Assembly (NCBI GenBank): GCA_019112765.1
Contig: DXIU01000108.1
Span: 1-38,553 of the forward strand
Source: Candidatus Mediterraneibacter norwichensis
Lineage (GTDB): Bacteria > Bacillota > Clostridia > Lachnospirales > Lachnospiraceae
Direction of reading: 5' to 3'
Length of the DNA: 38,553 bases
Shown here: in pieces, positions 7,904 to 15,704 of the stretch
Numbering within the stretch: position 1 is the first letter of the stretch
Layout: each line of letters starts with the position of its first letter
Notes under the pieces: model-generated
Seen by the model: only the letters and a program-made list of their open reading frames with translations
Databases searched by the model: none
Told to the model about the DNA's origin: nothing
Translations under genes and position numbers: made by a program

Positions 7904-8512
7904 ATGAGCGAAAAAGTGGAATTATCCAGACAGCAGCAGAAGTCAAAAGAGACAAAGGAAAAGATTTTCCAGGCTGCAAAAAGGATTCTTCAGAAAAAAG
8001 GATATGAGGAATTATCCATCAAGAACATATGTGAGGAGGCAGGGGTATCAAACGGAAGTTTTTATCATCATTTCCGGACAAAGGATGACCTGCTTTCGTA
8101 CTATATAGAGGATCAGCCGACAATCAATCCGGATCTGCTGGAGCTGCCCGGAAATGCGGCCGGAGTCAGAGAAGGAATTATCCAGGTGTACCTGAATTAT
8201 GTGAAATACTGCCGGGAACTTGGGGTGGAATTCATGTCCGGCTATTATGATACCAAAAACCAGGCTCTGAATGCGGCAATCCGGACAGAGCGGCCTTACC
8301 CGATTGTGACGGTGCAGACTTATGTGGAAAAGGCCATTGCCGCCGGAATTGTCCGGCTGAATGTGAAGATCGAGGAATTTACAACGGATATCCGTATGAT
8401 TGTGATTGGAAATGTGTTTGAGTGGTGTCTGAGAAACGGCGAGGTCGATTTTGAGGGAAATATGAGCCGCTCGCTTGGGAAATATCTGGACAGCACACTT
8501 TGTGAGGGATAA
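7904..8512 (+). CDS. TetR/AcrR family transcriptional regulator
   Basis: A 202-residue DNA-binding regulator. The N-terminal TetR helix-turn-helix covers about residues 15-60, with the hallmark sequence ending SNGSFYHHFRTKDDLL. The remainder is the helical ligand-binding and dimerisation domain, which is not recognisable to a specific ligand. I chose ATG 7904 because the TetR domain starts shortly after it, AGGAG lies upstream, and the extra upstream in-frame residues are unlike the family and overlap the promoter. Downstream lie a diacylglycerol-kinase remnant and a PAP2 phosphatase, so control of a membrane-lipid function is possible. Autoregulation is typical of the family, but no clear operator was identified. 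Confidence 0.88.
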   Translation: MSEKVELSRQQQKSKETKEKIFQAAKRILQKKGYEELSIKNICEEAGVSNGSFYHHFRTKDDLLSYYIEDQPTINPDLLELPGNAAGVREGIIQVYLNYVKYCRELGVEFMSGYYDTKNQALNAAIRTERPYPIVTVQTYVEKAIAAGIVRLNVKIEEFTTDIRMIVIGNVFEWCLRNGEVDFEGNMSRSLGKYLDSTLCEG

Positions 8513-8518
8513 CTGTAT

Positions 8519-8634
8519 ATGGACGTAAGATATGAGTTCATTGTAAATCCACAGGCACGGTCCGGGCGGGGAAAGAAAATCTGGGAGCGGCTGTCCGGAT
8601 CCTGGAAGAAAAGCTGAAAGTGATTGCCGGATAA
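8519..8634 (+). pseudogene. Remnant of a diacylglycerol kinase (DagK/YegS family) gene, truncated and frameshifted
   Basis: ATG 8519, six bases after the tetR stop and behind a GAGGGAT site, opens a 32-codon frame. It encodes YEFIVNPQARSGRGKKIWERL, the start of a DAGK catalytic domain: the I-V-N-P-x-(A/S)-G-x-G phosphate-binding region with minor variation. The frame ends at 8617. From 8599 another frame continues the expected helix (ILEEKLKVIAG) and stops at 8634, indicating a one-base frameshift. The rest of the domain, roughly 250 residues, is absent: a promoter for the next gene follows directly. The gene is almost certainly non-functional. Confidence 0.7.
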
Positions 8635-8671
8635 GAGATTCTAAAGAATTCTTAGGATTTTATAAAGTTGG

Positions 8672-8700
8672 TTGTTGCTCTGCATTAATCGTGTTATAAT
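8672..8700 (+). promoter_or_regulatory. Promoter of the PAP2 family phosphatase gene
   Basis: TTGTTG (8672-8677), a 17-base spacer and a perfect TATAAT (8695-8700) with an extended -10 TGT. The start codon lies 66 bases downstream. Confidence 0.78.
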
Positions 8701-8766
8701 CGAGGCGAATTATCGGTAAGACGATTTATTCCGGCCTTTCCGGCCCGGAAAAGGGAGTAGCAGATT

Positions 8767-9456
8767 ATGGAGTGGAAGAAGAAATTTACAGAATTCATAA
8801 AAAAATATAAGCATGCATGGGTGCTCCTTTACATATTTATTTATCTGCCCTGGTTTTTCTGGCTTGAGAAGCATGTGACAACCCGTTATTATGTTGTTCA
8901 GACGGAGTTTGATAAATATATTCCGTTTATTGAATACTTTATTGTGCCGTATCTGCTGTGGTTTTTCTTTATTGTGGCGGCGTTCCTGTATTTCTTTTTT
9001 GCAGATGTGCCCGGATTTTACAGACTGGCGGCGTTTATGTTCAGCGGGATGACGATATTCCTGATTGTATCGACCATTTTCCCGAACGGACAGGATCTGA
9101 GACCGGTTGTATTTGAAAGAGATAATATTTTTGTAGATATGGTGAGAACGCTGTACCGTGCGGATACATGCACAAATGTGTTCCCCAGTCTGCATGTGTT
9201 CAATTCGCTCAGCGTATGTATTGCGGTATTTGAAAGTAACGAATTTAAGAAGCACAGAGCCGTCAGTTTAGGTGTATATACGCTTGCGGGACTCATTATT
9301 CTGGCGACTATGTTCCTGAAGCAGCATTCCATTCTGGATACGGCGGGAGCATGCCTGATGGCCTGGATCCTCTATCAGTTTGTGTATGCGCCCCAGCACA
9401 GAAAAGTGCTGCAGTTTGTAAAGCAGAAAAAGACGGCGAAGACGTCCGGGTTATAA
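8767..9456 (+). CDS. PAP2-superfamily membrane phosphatase
   Basis: A 229-residue integral membrane protein with about six hydrophobic helices. It belongs to the type 2 phosphatidic acid phosphatase superfamily. Motif 2 appears as PSLH (residues 140-143) and motif 3 as His187-x3-Asp191 in LKQHSILD; a DLRP segment near residue 115 may stand for motif 1. The PSxH and HxxxD histidines are the phosphotransfer pair. It resembles the PAP2_3 (inositolphosphotransferase/aureobasidin-resistance-like) branch more than UppP-type enzymes. ATG 8767 follows AAGGGAG. The neighbouring diacylglycerol-kinase remnant supports a role in lipid phosphate metabolism; the exact substrate is unknown. Confidence 0.8.
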   Translation: MEWKKKFTEFIKKYKHAWVLLYIFIYLPWFFWLEKHVTTRYYVVQTEFDKYIPFIEYFIVPYLLWFFFIVAAFLYFFFADVPGFYRLAAFMFSGMTIFLIVSTIFPNGQDLRPVVFERDNIFVDMVRTLYRADTCTNVFPSLHVFNSLSVCIAVFESNEFKKHRAVSLGVYTLAGLIILATMFLKQHSILDTAGACLMAWILYQFVYAPQHRKVLQFVKQKKTAKTSGL

Positions 9457-9469
9457 GAGAAATCCGGAT

Positions 9470-9800
9470 TTGTTGAAATGAACTTGGATTAAGAAATAGT
9501 GGAAAATATTCAGAACTTCTGAATAGAATGGGACGGAGATGCCGGATATGGAATTCTGGCTCCGCTCCGGAATCTTAGAAAAACAGGGGATCTGGAATCT
9601 GATTAAAAGCAATGCCTGAGATGAAAACTCACGATGTTCGGACAGCTTCATCTCAGGCATTAACATCAGATTCCAGATCCCCTGTTTTTCTGACAGATTC
9701 CTTCGAGTCACCAGGATTCCATATCCGGCATCTCCTGCGTATTCTATTCGCGAGAAGTTCCTGATTATTCCCGTCTTTTCAAAACAGAAGTTCCTTTCGC
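9470..9800. repeat. Giant imperfect foldback (long inverted repeat) upstream of yesMN
   Basis: Almost the whole interval folds on itself. Perfect paired blocks, from the tip outward, are 9611-9625 with 9647-9661 (15 bp), 9579-9603 with 9665-9689 (25 bp) and 9535-9554 with 9716-9735 (20 bp). Further imperfect pairing (GAATAGAAT, GAACTTCT, GAAATGAACTT and their partners) reaches about 9470 and 9800. The 21-base apical loop (9626-9646) reads AACTCACG, AT, GTTCGGACAGC. No reading frame or terminal T-run fits it. It could be a decayed palindromic mobile element or a long structured RNA. Confidence 0.85.
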
Positions 9801-9966
9801 AATTCCTCATAAAGAGAAAAATCAGGGGAATTTAGCGGTCTGGATTATTGACTTCGCCGTTAAAGCTCCCCTTTCTCATATGCCTGTTTCGGACGAATTT
9901 CTTTGGTGAGTTTTTGGAGGAAAAATCTGTTTTATTTTATTTTTTAATTGGAAAATTATGGTTTTT

Positions 9967-9996
9967 ATTGAATCTGTTCTGCATTCAATCTAAAAT
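9967..9996 (+). promoter_or_regulatory. Promoter of yesMN with an embedded palindrome
   Basis: TTGAAT (9968-9973), a 17-base spacer, then TAAAAT (9991-9996). ATTGAAT (9967-9973) and ATTCAAT (9983-9989) form a 7-bp inverted repeat with a nine-base gap covering the -35 and most of the spacer, so a repressor or activator site is plausible. Between the foldback and this promoter (9801-9966) I see only AT-rich sequence. Confidence 0.6.
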
Positions 9997-10020
9997 AACG
10001 GTAAAGGCTGCAGGAGACGG

Positions 10021-11868
10021 ATGAGGATGCGGAAGATAAAAGAACTCTATTCCAGATTGATAAAAGTGAAATTGTCAAATCAGATTATTTTTGTAATTGC
10101 TGTGATTTGCCTGATGCAGATTATAGGTACATTTTTGATGTATATTTATTTTTATAACATTCGGAAAGAAGAGATTATCGAAAACAATATGCAGATGCTC
10201 CATCAGGCAAACAGTAATTATTTCTCGGGAATTGTAGAGGAATTGTCTGCTGCATCCAGAGATGTATTTGTAGACGAAGTGTTCTGGGAAAACAGCGGGC
10301 AGTCTTCTGGTACGGAGGATAATCAGATCTATAATATACTGGCCGGTCAATATCAGACGGGAAACAATATTGACAGTATTTATCTTTTTTCAAGTACTTC
10401 TGATAAACTGTATGTTATGGATGAAGCATCATTTAATGAAATACCAATTGTTACAACGACAGGGAGTACATTGTATCTTTTGGATGATCAGGAACTTCGG
10501 CTTATGCCGTGGTTTATAGGGGCAAAGCAAAATGGGGGAGGTCTTACGGTTACAAATGACCGCGCAATCAGAGACGGTTCAAAAGACATTATTTGCTTTT
10601 CCAGATATATCCAGTATCCTTTAAAAAATGATGATTATTATTTTATTATTTCTGTAAATATGAATAAAAGCAGGCTGGATGATCTTCACAGACAGGTAGA
10701 TGATAAAGGGGAGTCTCTGATTATTTATGACAATGAACTTCAGCAGATTTATGCCAGTGAGGAAAGAAGTGAAAAGGACTATCAGGTGATTCGGTCTGCA
10801 ATCAGTCAGCAGGAAAAAAACAGTTACTGGTTTACAGAGGAAGTTGCGGGAGAAACCTGTATTATTATAGGGGATAATTCCGCCACAGAAGATTGGACAA
10901 TGGTAAAAATCATACCGGAAAATCAGGTGCTGGCAAGTGTACAGATTCAGTTTATCATTAACTGTATTGTGATTTTTGCCATGTTTATTCTGGGAGGCGG
11001 GGCTTTGTATTTTATTATAAACCGTACGACCAGACCGATTGAAAAACTGGCTCACACAATGCGGCATTACAGGCAGGGGGAACGGTATGAGGATATGGTT
11101 CCCAAAGGACGCAATGATGAAGTGGCAACATTGTACCGAAGCTTTGAACAGATGAATGAAAGGATTAACCGTCTCATCGAATCAGAGTATCAGAGTCAGA
11201 TTCAGGAGAAACAGGCCCGGCTTGAGGCGCTTCAGGCACAGCTTGATCCGCATTTTCTGTATAATACACTTCAGACAATAAGCGGAATTGCTATTGAAAA
11301 AGGGGTGCCGGAGATCGAAACGATTGACAATTCTTTAAGCCGCATCCTCCGTTATAACCTGAACAGTGGAAAGACGCTTGTCACAGTAGCGGAGGAAATG
11401 GGAATTGTCAGAGATTATATCGAAATACAGAAATTTCGTTTTGGAGACCGGCTCTGTCTAAGAGTAAAACTGTCAAACGAGACGTTGGAGAGCAGAGTTC
11501 CGGTTTTTACCCTTCAGCTTGCTGTTGAAAATGCGATCAAGCATGGAATGGAGACGACTATTGAAAATGTTGAAATCTCTGTATCTGACCATATTACAGA
11601 AGAAACCAGAGAATTTATCATTGAAGATAATGGACGGGGCATAGAAGAAGAACGGCTGAAAGAAGTAAAGAAAATGTTGAAAAACAGCCACGAGATGAAA
11701 AAGCAGGGCTATAATCAGAAAGGCCTGGCGAATTTGAATGAACGGATCAAGCAATATTTTGGCAGCAGGTATGGCGTTCAGATAGAACGGAGAAAAGAAC
11801 GCGGGACTATTGTAAAGGTTACTCTGCCGAAAGGAGAGAGCGTGAATGATAAAAGTGCTGATAGCTGA
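10021..11868 (+). CDS. YesM-family sensor histidine kinase
   Basis: A 615-residue membrane sensor. TM1 is at about residues 20-42, an extracytoplasmic sensing domain runs from about 43 to 305, and TM2 is at about 308-332. A HAMP domain follows, then a His_kinase domain with LDPHFLYNTL (phospho-acceptor His411) and a C-terminal HATPase_c with the N box ENAIKHG, G1 box EDNGRGI and G2 box KGLANLNERI. It senses an extracellular signal and phosphorylates the response regulator encoded next, whose gene overlaps by 23 bases. AGGAG at 10012-10016 could serve ATG 10021 or ATG 10027, so the start is uncertain by two codons. YesM/YesN pairs usually control adjacent sugar ABC operons; here the GH127 operon downstream is the likely target. 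Confidence 0.93.
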   Translation: MRMRKIKELYSRLIKVKLSNQIIFVIAVICLMQIIGTFLMYIYFYNIRKEEIIENNMQMLHQANSNYFSGIVEELSAASRDVFVDEVFWENSGQSSGTEDNQIYNILAGQYQTGNNIDSIYLFSSTSDKLYVMDEASFNEIPIVTTTGSTLYLLDDQELRLMPWFIGAKQNGGGLTVTNDRAIRDGSKDIICFSRYIQYPLKNDDYYFIISVNMNKSRLDDLHRQVDDKGESLIIYDNELQQIYASEERSEKDYQVIRSAISQQEKNSYWFTEEVAGETCIIIGDNSATEDWTMVKIIPENQVLASVQIQFIINCIVIFAMFILGGGALYFIINRTTRPIEKLAHTMRHYRQGERYEDMVPKGRNDEVATLYRSFEQMNERINRLIESEYQSQIQEKQARLEALQAQLDPHFLYNTLQTISGIAIEKGVPEIETIDNSLSRILRYNLNSGKTLVTVAEEMGIVRDYIEIQKFRFGDRLCLRVKLSNETLESRVPVFTLQLAVENAIKHGMETTIENVEISVSDHITEETREFIIEDNGRGIEEERLKEVKKMLKNSHEMKKQGYNQKGLANLNERIKQYFGSRYGVQIERRKERGTIVKVTLPKGESVNDKSADS

Positions 11869-12571
11869 TGATGAAAGTATTATCCGCAGGACAATCCGGC
11901 TGATTGGAAACTGGGAAGAAAATGATATGGAGATTATAGGTGAAGCGAAAAACGGAATAGAAGCGGTAGAACTTATTCGGGAAAAGTCTCCGGACCTGAT
12001 CCTTCTGGATATGAAAATGCCAGGATATTCCGGCGAAGAAGTAATGAATATTATTGAGGAAAACAATACGGACAGCTCTGTTATTGTAATCAGCGGATAT
12101 GATGATTTTCAGTTTGCTAAAGTTGCTTTGAAATACGGAGCTGTGGATTACATCCTGAAGCCCATAGACCGGCATGAGCTGAACCGTGCGCTGGAAAAAG
12201 TACATAAAAAGTATTCCGATAATCCGGAAAGTAATGGAATTGTCCGGAAAAAAGATATAGCAGAGCAGATTAAAGACCGTATTGACAGAAAATATGCAGA
12301 AGATATATCTCTGAGCAGTCTGGCGGCGGAATATTATGTAAACAAAGATGTTCTTTCGCGTACATTTAAAAAGAAATATGGAACAGGATTAACAGGTTAT
12401 ATTAATCATGTAAGACTTGAGCAGGCCAAAGCTTATCTTCTGGCCGGCTACAGCAGCACACAGGCGGCGGAACTTGTCGGATATCATGATGTAAATTATT
12501 TCAGCAGAATATTTAAAAAAGCATATGGAATTTCCCCGACAAATTTCGTCAGTCAATCACCTTTACCCTAA
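11846..12571 (+). CDS. YesN-family response regulator with AraC-type DNA-binding domain
   Basis: A 241-residue cytosolic transcription factor. The receiver domain (about 1-120) has the acidic pair in ADDE, phospho-acceptor Asp55 in LLDMKMPG and the conserved Lys in YILKPID. An AraC/XylS helix-turn-helix domain (about 138-238) ends with the family signature GYHDVNYFSRIFKKAYGISPTNF. The gene starts within the kinase gene, so the two are translationally coupled. At 241 residues it is a compact member: the long linker found in many YesN proteins is missing. It probably activates the arabinofuranoside transport and hydrolysis operon that begins about 900 bases downstream. No DNA target site was identified. 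Confidence 0.93.
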   Translation: MIKVLIADDESIIRRTIRLIGNWEENDMEIIGEAKNGIEAVELIREKSPDLILLDMKMPGYSGEEVMNIIEENNTDSSVIVISGYDDFQFAKVALKYGAVDYILKPIDRHELNRALEKVHKKYSDNPESNGIVRKKDIAEQIKDRIDRKYAEDISLSSLAAEYYVNKDVLSRTFKKKYGTGLTGYINHVRLEQAKAYLLAGYSSTQAAELVGYHDVNYFSRIFKKAYGISPTNFVSQSPLP

Positions 12572-12639
12572 AATAAAAGAGAGAAGAGTTGTTATACTTT
12601 TTATTTGAATTTATCTGCGGCATGCGATTGAAAAAAAGT

Positions 12640-12915
12640 CCGAAAATGTCAGAATACGAAGTGAGAATAAATCGTTTTCGGATAGCAGCTGCGGGAAATT
12701 TCAGCTCCGTTCCGCATAATAAATAAAACTACAAACCCTGAGCACAGGCTAAAAACAGGATTTTCAATGGAAACTCACGTTCCGTTCGGACAGCTCCATT
12801 GAAAATCCTGACGCCTGTACTCAGGGTTTTAAGTTTTACTAAATTACGCTTCAAGTCGCAGAAATTTCCCGCAGCCGCCATCCGAAAGGCGCATCCTGCT
12901 GTCCGTATTCCGCCA
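12640..12915. repeat. Second giant foldback, downstream of yesMN
   Basis: A long imperfect hairpin. The tip stem is 12756-12771 with 12795-12810 (16 bp perfect). Outward, AAACCCTGAG...CAGG (12733-12748) pairs with 12814-12829 with one mismatch, and 12688-12702 pairs with 12861-12875 (15 bp perfect). Weaker pairing continues to about 12640 and 12915. The 23-base apical loop reads AACTCACG, TTCC, GTTCGGACAGC, which is the loop of the 9470-9800 foldback apart from the middle bases. The arms of the two elements are not obviously similar. Confidence 0.85.
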
Positions 12916-12970
12916 TTTTCTGTTCTTATCCAATCAGCACTGCCGCCGATAATTTCAACTACAACCAGAA

Positions 12971-13107
12971 AAACGAAGACAGAACTTTTTTCGGCTGCGG
13001 CTAACTGTTTATCCGGTTTCCGCTTTTCAAACAGGAAATGCATCTGTTTTCAAACATCAGTATAGAATACAGTTCCCGTATCAGCCGATAAAGTTCTGTC
13101 TTCGTTT
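12971..13107. repeat. Third foldback, immediately after the second
   Basis: AAACGAAGACAGAACTTT (12971-12988) pairs perfectly with 13090-13107, continued inward by TCGGCTG with CAGCCGA. A small tip stem AAACAG/CTGTTT surrounds GAAATGCAT. The middle pairs only partly. It contains two TTTTCAAACA copies (13024 and 13047), one of which can pair instead with TTCCTGTTTGAA at 13109-13120, in the next element. Confidence 0.75.
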
Positions 13108-13112
13108 CTTCC

Positions 13113-13320
13113 TGTTTGAATTTGGGATTGTGAGAGGGAAAAACGCAGCCGTGGAGTCCGGGTATGGTGATGGAGAGCCGTAAAGCGGCGCCGGCACTTA
13201 GAGCGCGTCTTGTGCGCTCTTACGTACCGTTGCACCGCGTTCCGGGCGAAAGCGTGCTCTCCGGCACCATACCCGGACTTCCCGGCGGAAGCTTTCCTCT
13301 CTTACAAATTCAAATTTTTA
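13113..13320. repeat. Fourth foldback, upstream of the GH127 operon
   Basis: AGTCCGGGTATGGTG (13155-13169) pairs perfectly with 13265-13279, followed inward by GGAGAGC (13172-13178) with GCTCTCC (13256-13262). Outer arms TTTGAATTTG and GAGAGG-like segments pair with 13290-13315. The large apical region holds a mini-hairpin AGAGCGC/GCGCTCT (13200-13206 with 13214-13220). After it comes CTCTTACGTACCGTT (13217-13231), which resembles the loop CTCACGTTCCGTT of the second foldback. The remaining 13321-13472 is the AT-rich leader of the operon; I see no convincing promoter there, only a weak TTGTCT at 13361. Confidence 0.8.
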
Positions 13321-13472
13321 TCGGTTTTGTCCTAAAAACAGTCTGAATCGTCTATATATTTTGTCTTTCCCGGAGAATATGATAAAGATAGTTCAAAGCA
13401 GGGAAGCTTTTGAATACCAGAACGGAAAATGTCAGTATAAGACGCATTATTATGTGAGAAGGAGGAAAAAAG

Positions 13473-14774
13473 ATGAGAAAAAGGAAACTTTATTCAGCTG
13501 TTCTGTCAGCGGCGCTTGTGTCGGCAATGGCTCTGACCGCATGCTCCGGTTCATCTGGGGGAGGCGGAGGAGAAGGCGGTTCTTCAGGGGATACTGTAGA
13601 GCTGGAATTCCTGTTCGGAGATCCGAACAGGACGGAGATTTTCAGCCGTATTGTAGAAGATTTTAACAGCAGTCAGGACGAAGTACATGTTACATTTAAC
13701 GCCACGGGGACCAATCATCTGGAGGAGTTGATGACCAGACTGGCTACAGATGACGTGCCGGATCTTACCAGCCAGCTTCAGGGATTTGAGCTTGCCAGCT
13801 ATGTGGACGCCGGATATATCAAAGATATCAAGGATGAGCCTTATATGCAGTATATCCGCGAGTCAGAACTTGATACGGTAACGATAGATGGAGGAGTATA
13901 TGGCATCCCGATGGATACACAGGCCTGGGGTGTATTTTATAACAAAGAATTATTTGAACAGGCGGGGATTGAAGATGTTCCAAAAACAGTGGCAGAGCTG
14001 GAAGACTGTGTGGAAAAATTAAATGCTGCCGGGATTACACCTTTCGCGGCAGGATACGCTACAGAGTGGACAATAGGACAGTTCCTGGGTTACGGAGCAT
14101 CCCCTATTCTGACTCCGGCAGCTGTGGAGCTGGGAGATAACTACAAAAAAGGCAACTGGACTTTTGATCAGCCGGGAATTGATACAGCTTTTGATGTACT
14201 TGACCTGGTGGCGGATAACACCCAGGACAGGCCGTTTGATACAGACGTGTCAGGACAGTATGCGGTTTTCGCAAAAGGAGAGGCGGCTATGATGCTGCAG
14301 GGCAACTGGTCTATTCTTCAGATAAGGGAGCTGAATCCGGATATAAGTATGGGAATGTTCCCTCTGCCTATTTCGGAAAATGAGGAAGACCTGCTGTTCC
14401 CGAAACAGTACGGATTTGTAATAAATGTGCTGGCGAATACGGATAAGGATCCGGAGAAGGCGGATGCAATTAATAAATTCATGGAGTTTTTCCTGAATCC
14501 GGAAAATGGCGGCGGATACTATTACGACGAGATTGGCATACCTACGGCCAATGCTGTAGCGGAACCAAAACTTGATGAAGCGTCAGAAATTCTCCAGACC
14601 TATCTTCAGGACGAAAAAACAGTATTTACCTACTATGCTTATGAGCCTGCAGGTTTTGATGCGGAGTCATGGAAAGTGACTGTTCAGTATCTGAATTCCG
14701 GAGACAAGGATCATGCAAAGCTGATTGAGGATTTCGACGCTGCATTTGACAAATATGCAGACGCGCTGGAGTAG
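13473..14774 (+). CDS. Sugar ABC transporter substrate-binding lipoprotein (family 1)
   Basis: A 433-residue extracellular solute-binding lipoprotein. It has a signal peptide with lipobox LTAC (Cys24), a Ser/Gly-rich tether, and an SBP_bac_1 fold resembling CUT1 oligosaccharide binders. Typical landmarks are LMTRLATDDVPDL, GVYGIPMDTQAWGVFYNKELFEQAGI and AMMLQGNWSI. ATG 13473 follows AAGGAGG. It is the first gene of an operon with two permeases and two GH127 enzymes, so the ligand is probably an arabinofuranose-containing oligosaccharide (inferred from context). Expression probably depends on the YesM/YesN pair upstream. Confidence 0.93.
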   Translation: MRKRKLYSAVLSAALVSAMALTACSGSSGGGGGEGGSSGDTVELEFLFGDPNRTEIFSRIVEDFNSSQDEVHVTFNATGTNHLEELMTRLATDDVPDLTSQLQGFELASYVDAGYIKDIKDEPYMQYIRESELDTVTIDGGVYGIPMDTQAWGVFYNKELFEQAGIEDVPKTVAELEDCVEKLNAAGITPFAAGYATEWTIGQFLGYGASPILTPAAVELGDNYKKGNWTFDQPGIDTAFDVLDLVADNTQDRPFDTDVSGQYAVFAKGEAAMMLQGNWSILQIRELNPDISMGMFPLPISENEEDLLFPKQYGFVINVLANTDKDPEKADAINKFMEFFLNPENGGGYYYDEIGIPTANAVAEPKLDEASEILQTYLQDEKTVFTYYAYEPAGFDAESWKVTVQYLNSGDKDHAKLIEDFDAAFDKYADALE

Positions 14775-14831
14775 AGATGATTTCAGGCGGGGCGGAGAAG
14801 CATCTCTGTCCCGCTACCGGAGGTGACGGAT

Positions 14832-15701
14832 ATGAAAAGCAGGAAAAAGAAAAGAGAAGCAGTTGATTTTATAAGATTTGTTTTTCCGATGCTGGCGCTG
14901 TACACGCTCTTTTTCATTGTCCCTTTATTTCAGACAATCGGTTTTTCGTTTACAGACTACAATGGGATTAATCCGAACCGGGAATTCATAGGATTTGACA
15001 ATTACATAGATGTATTTCACGATGAGCTTTTCTATAATTCTATGAAGTTTACTGTACTTTCTGCTTTACTGCTGATTGCTGCGGCCAATGTGCTGGGATT
15101 TCTGCTTGCCCTTGCGCTGAACAGAAAGATCAGAAGCAGAAATATACTGAGAGCTGTGATTTTCTGTCCGTTTATATTCAACAATGTAACGGTAGGGTTT
15201 ATCTGGCAGTTTCTCCTGGGGAGATTCATGACGGATCTGTACCCCATGACCGGATGGGAGATCTTCCGTATAGGGTGGCTTTCTGAGGAGAGTCTAGTGC
15301 TGTATTCTGTTGTGGCAGTAAAACTATGGCAGTCTATTGGTTATTTTATGGTGATTTATCTTGCGGGACTGCAAATGCTGCCTCAGGATCCGGTAGAAGC
15401 AGCAGTGATCGATGGATGTACCGGGATGAAACAGATCAGATACATTACGCTCCCTCTTATGAAACCGACGATTTTTGTATGTCTGTTTCTGGCGGTTACC
15501 GAGAGTCTGAATATGTTCCCATTGTTAATGAGTCTGACAAACGGAGGTCCGGGACATGCGTCGGAGAACATATCCCTTTATATTTACAATGAAGCCTTTA
15601 AAAGCCACAGAATGGGGTATGCTTCAGCGCTGGCCGTAGTGCTTACAATCGTAATTTCTGTAGTAGCCGCACTGCAGATGAGACTGACAAAGGAGGACTG
15701 A
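14832..15701 (+). CDS. Sugar ABC transporter permease (MalF/UgpA-type)
   Basis: A 289-residue membrane permease of the CUT1 class with six hydrophobic helices. The EAA-type loop (about residues 190-210) reads EAAVIDGCTGMKQIRYITLPLMKPTI, the contact site for the ATPase. ATG 14832 is preferred over GTG 14823 because GGAGG (14819-14823) lies eight bases upstream of it and overlaps the GTG. It pairs with the next permease, three bases downstream. No ATPase gene is in the operon, so a shared MsmX/UgpC-type ATPase from elsewhere in the genome is expected. Confidence 0.93.
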   Translation: MKSRKKKREAVDFIRFVFPMLALYTLFFIVPLFQTIGFSFTDYNGINPNREFIGFDNYIDVFHDELFYNSMKFTVLSALLLIAAANVLGFLLALALNRKIRSRNILRAVIFCPFIFNNVTVGFIWQFLLGRFMTDLYPMTGWEIFRIGWLSEESLVLYSVVAVKLWQSIGYFMVIYLAGLQMLPQDPVEAAVIDGCTGMKQIRYITLPLMKPTIFVCLFLAVTESLNMFPLLMSLTNGGPGHASENISLYIYNEAFKSHRMGYASALAVVLTIVISVVAALQMRLTKED

Positions 15702-15704
15702 AAG

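Noticed and set aside
12729-13346. Several open frames on both strands inside the foldback cluster.
   Set aside because: They are caused by the inverted repeats, lack ribosome binding sites and have no recognisable protein features.
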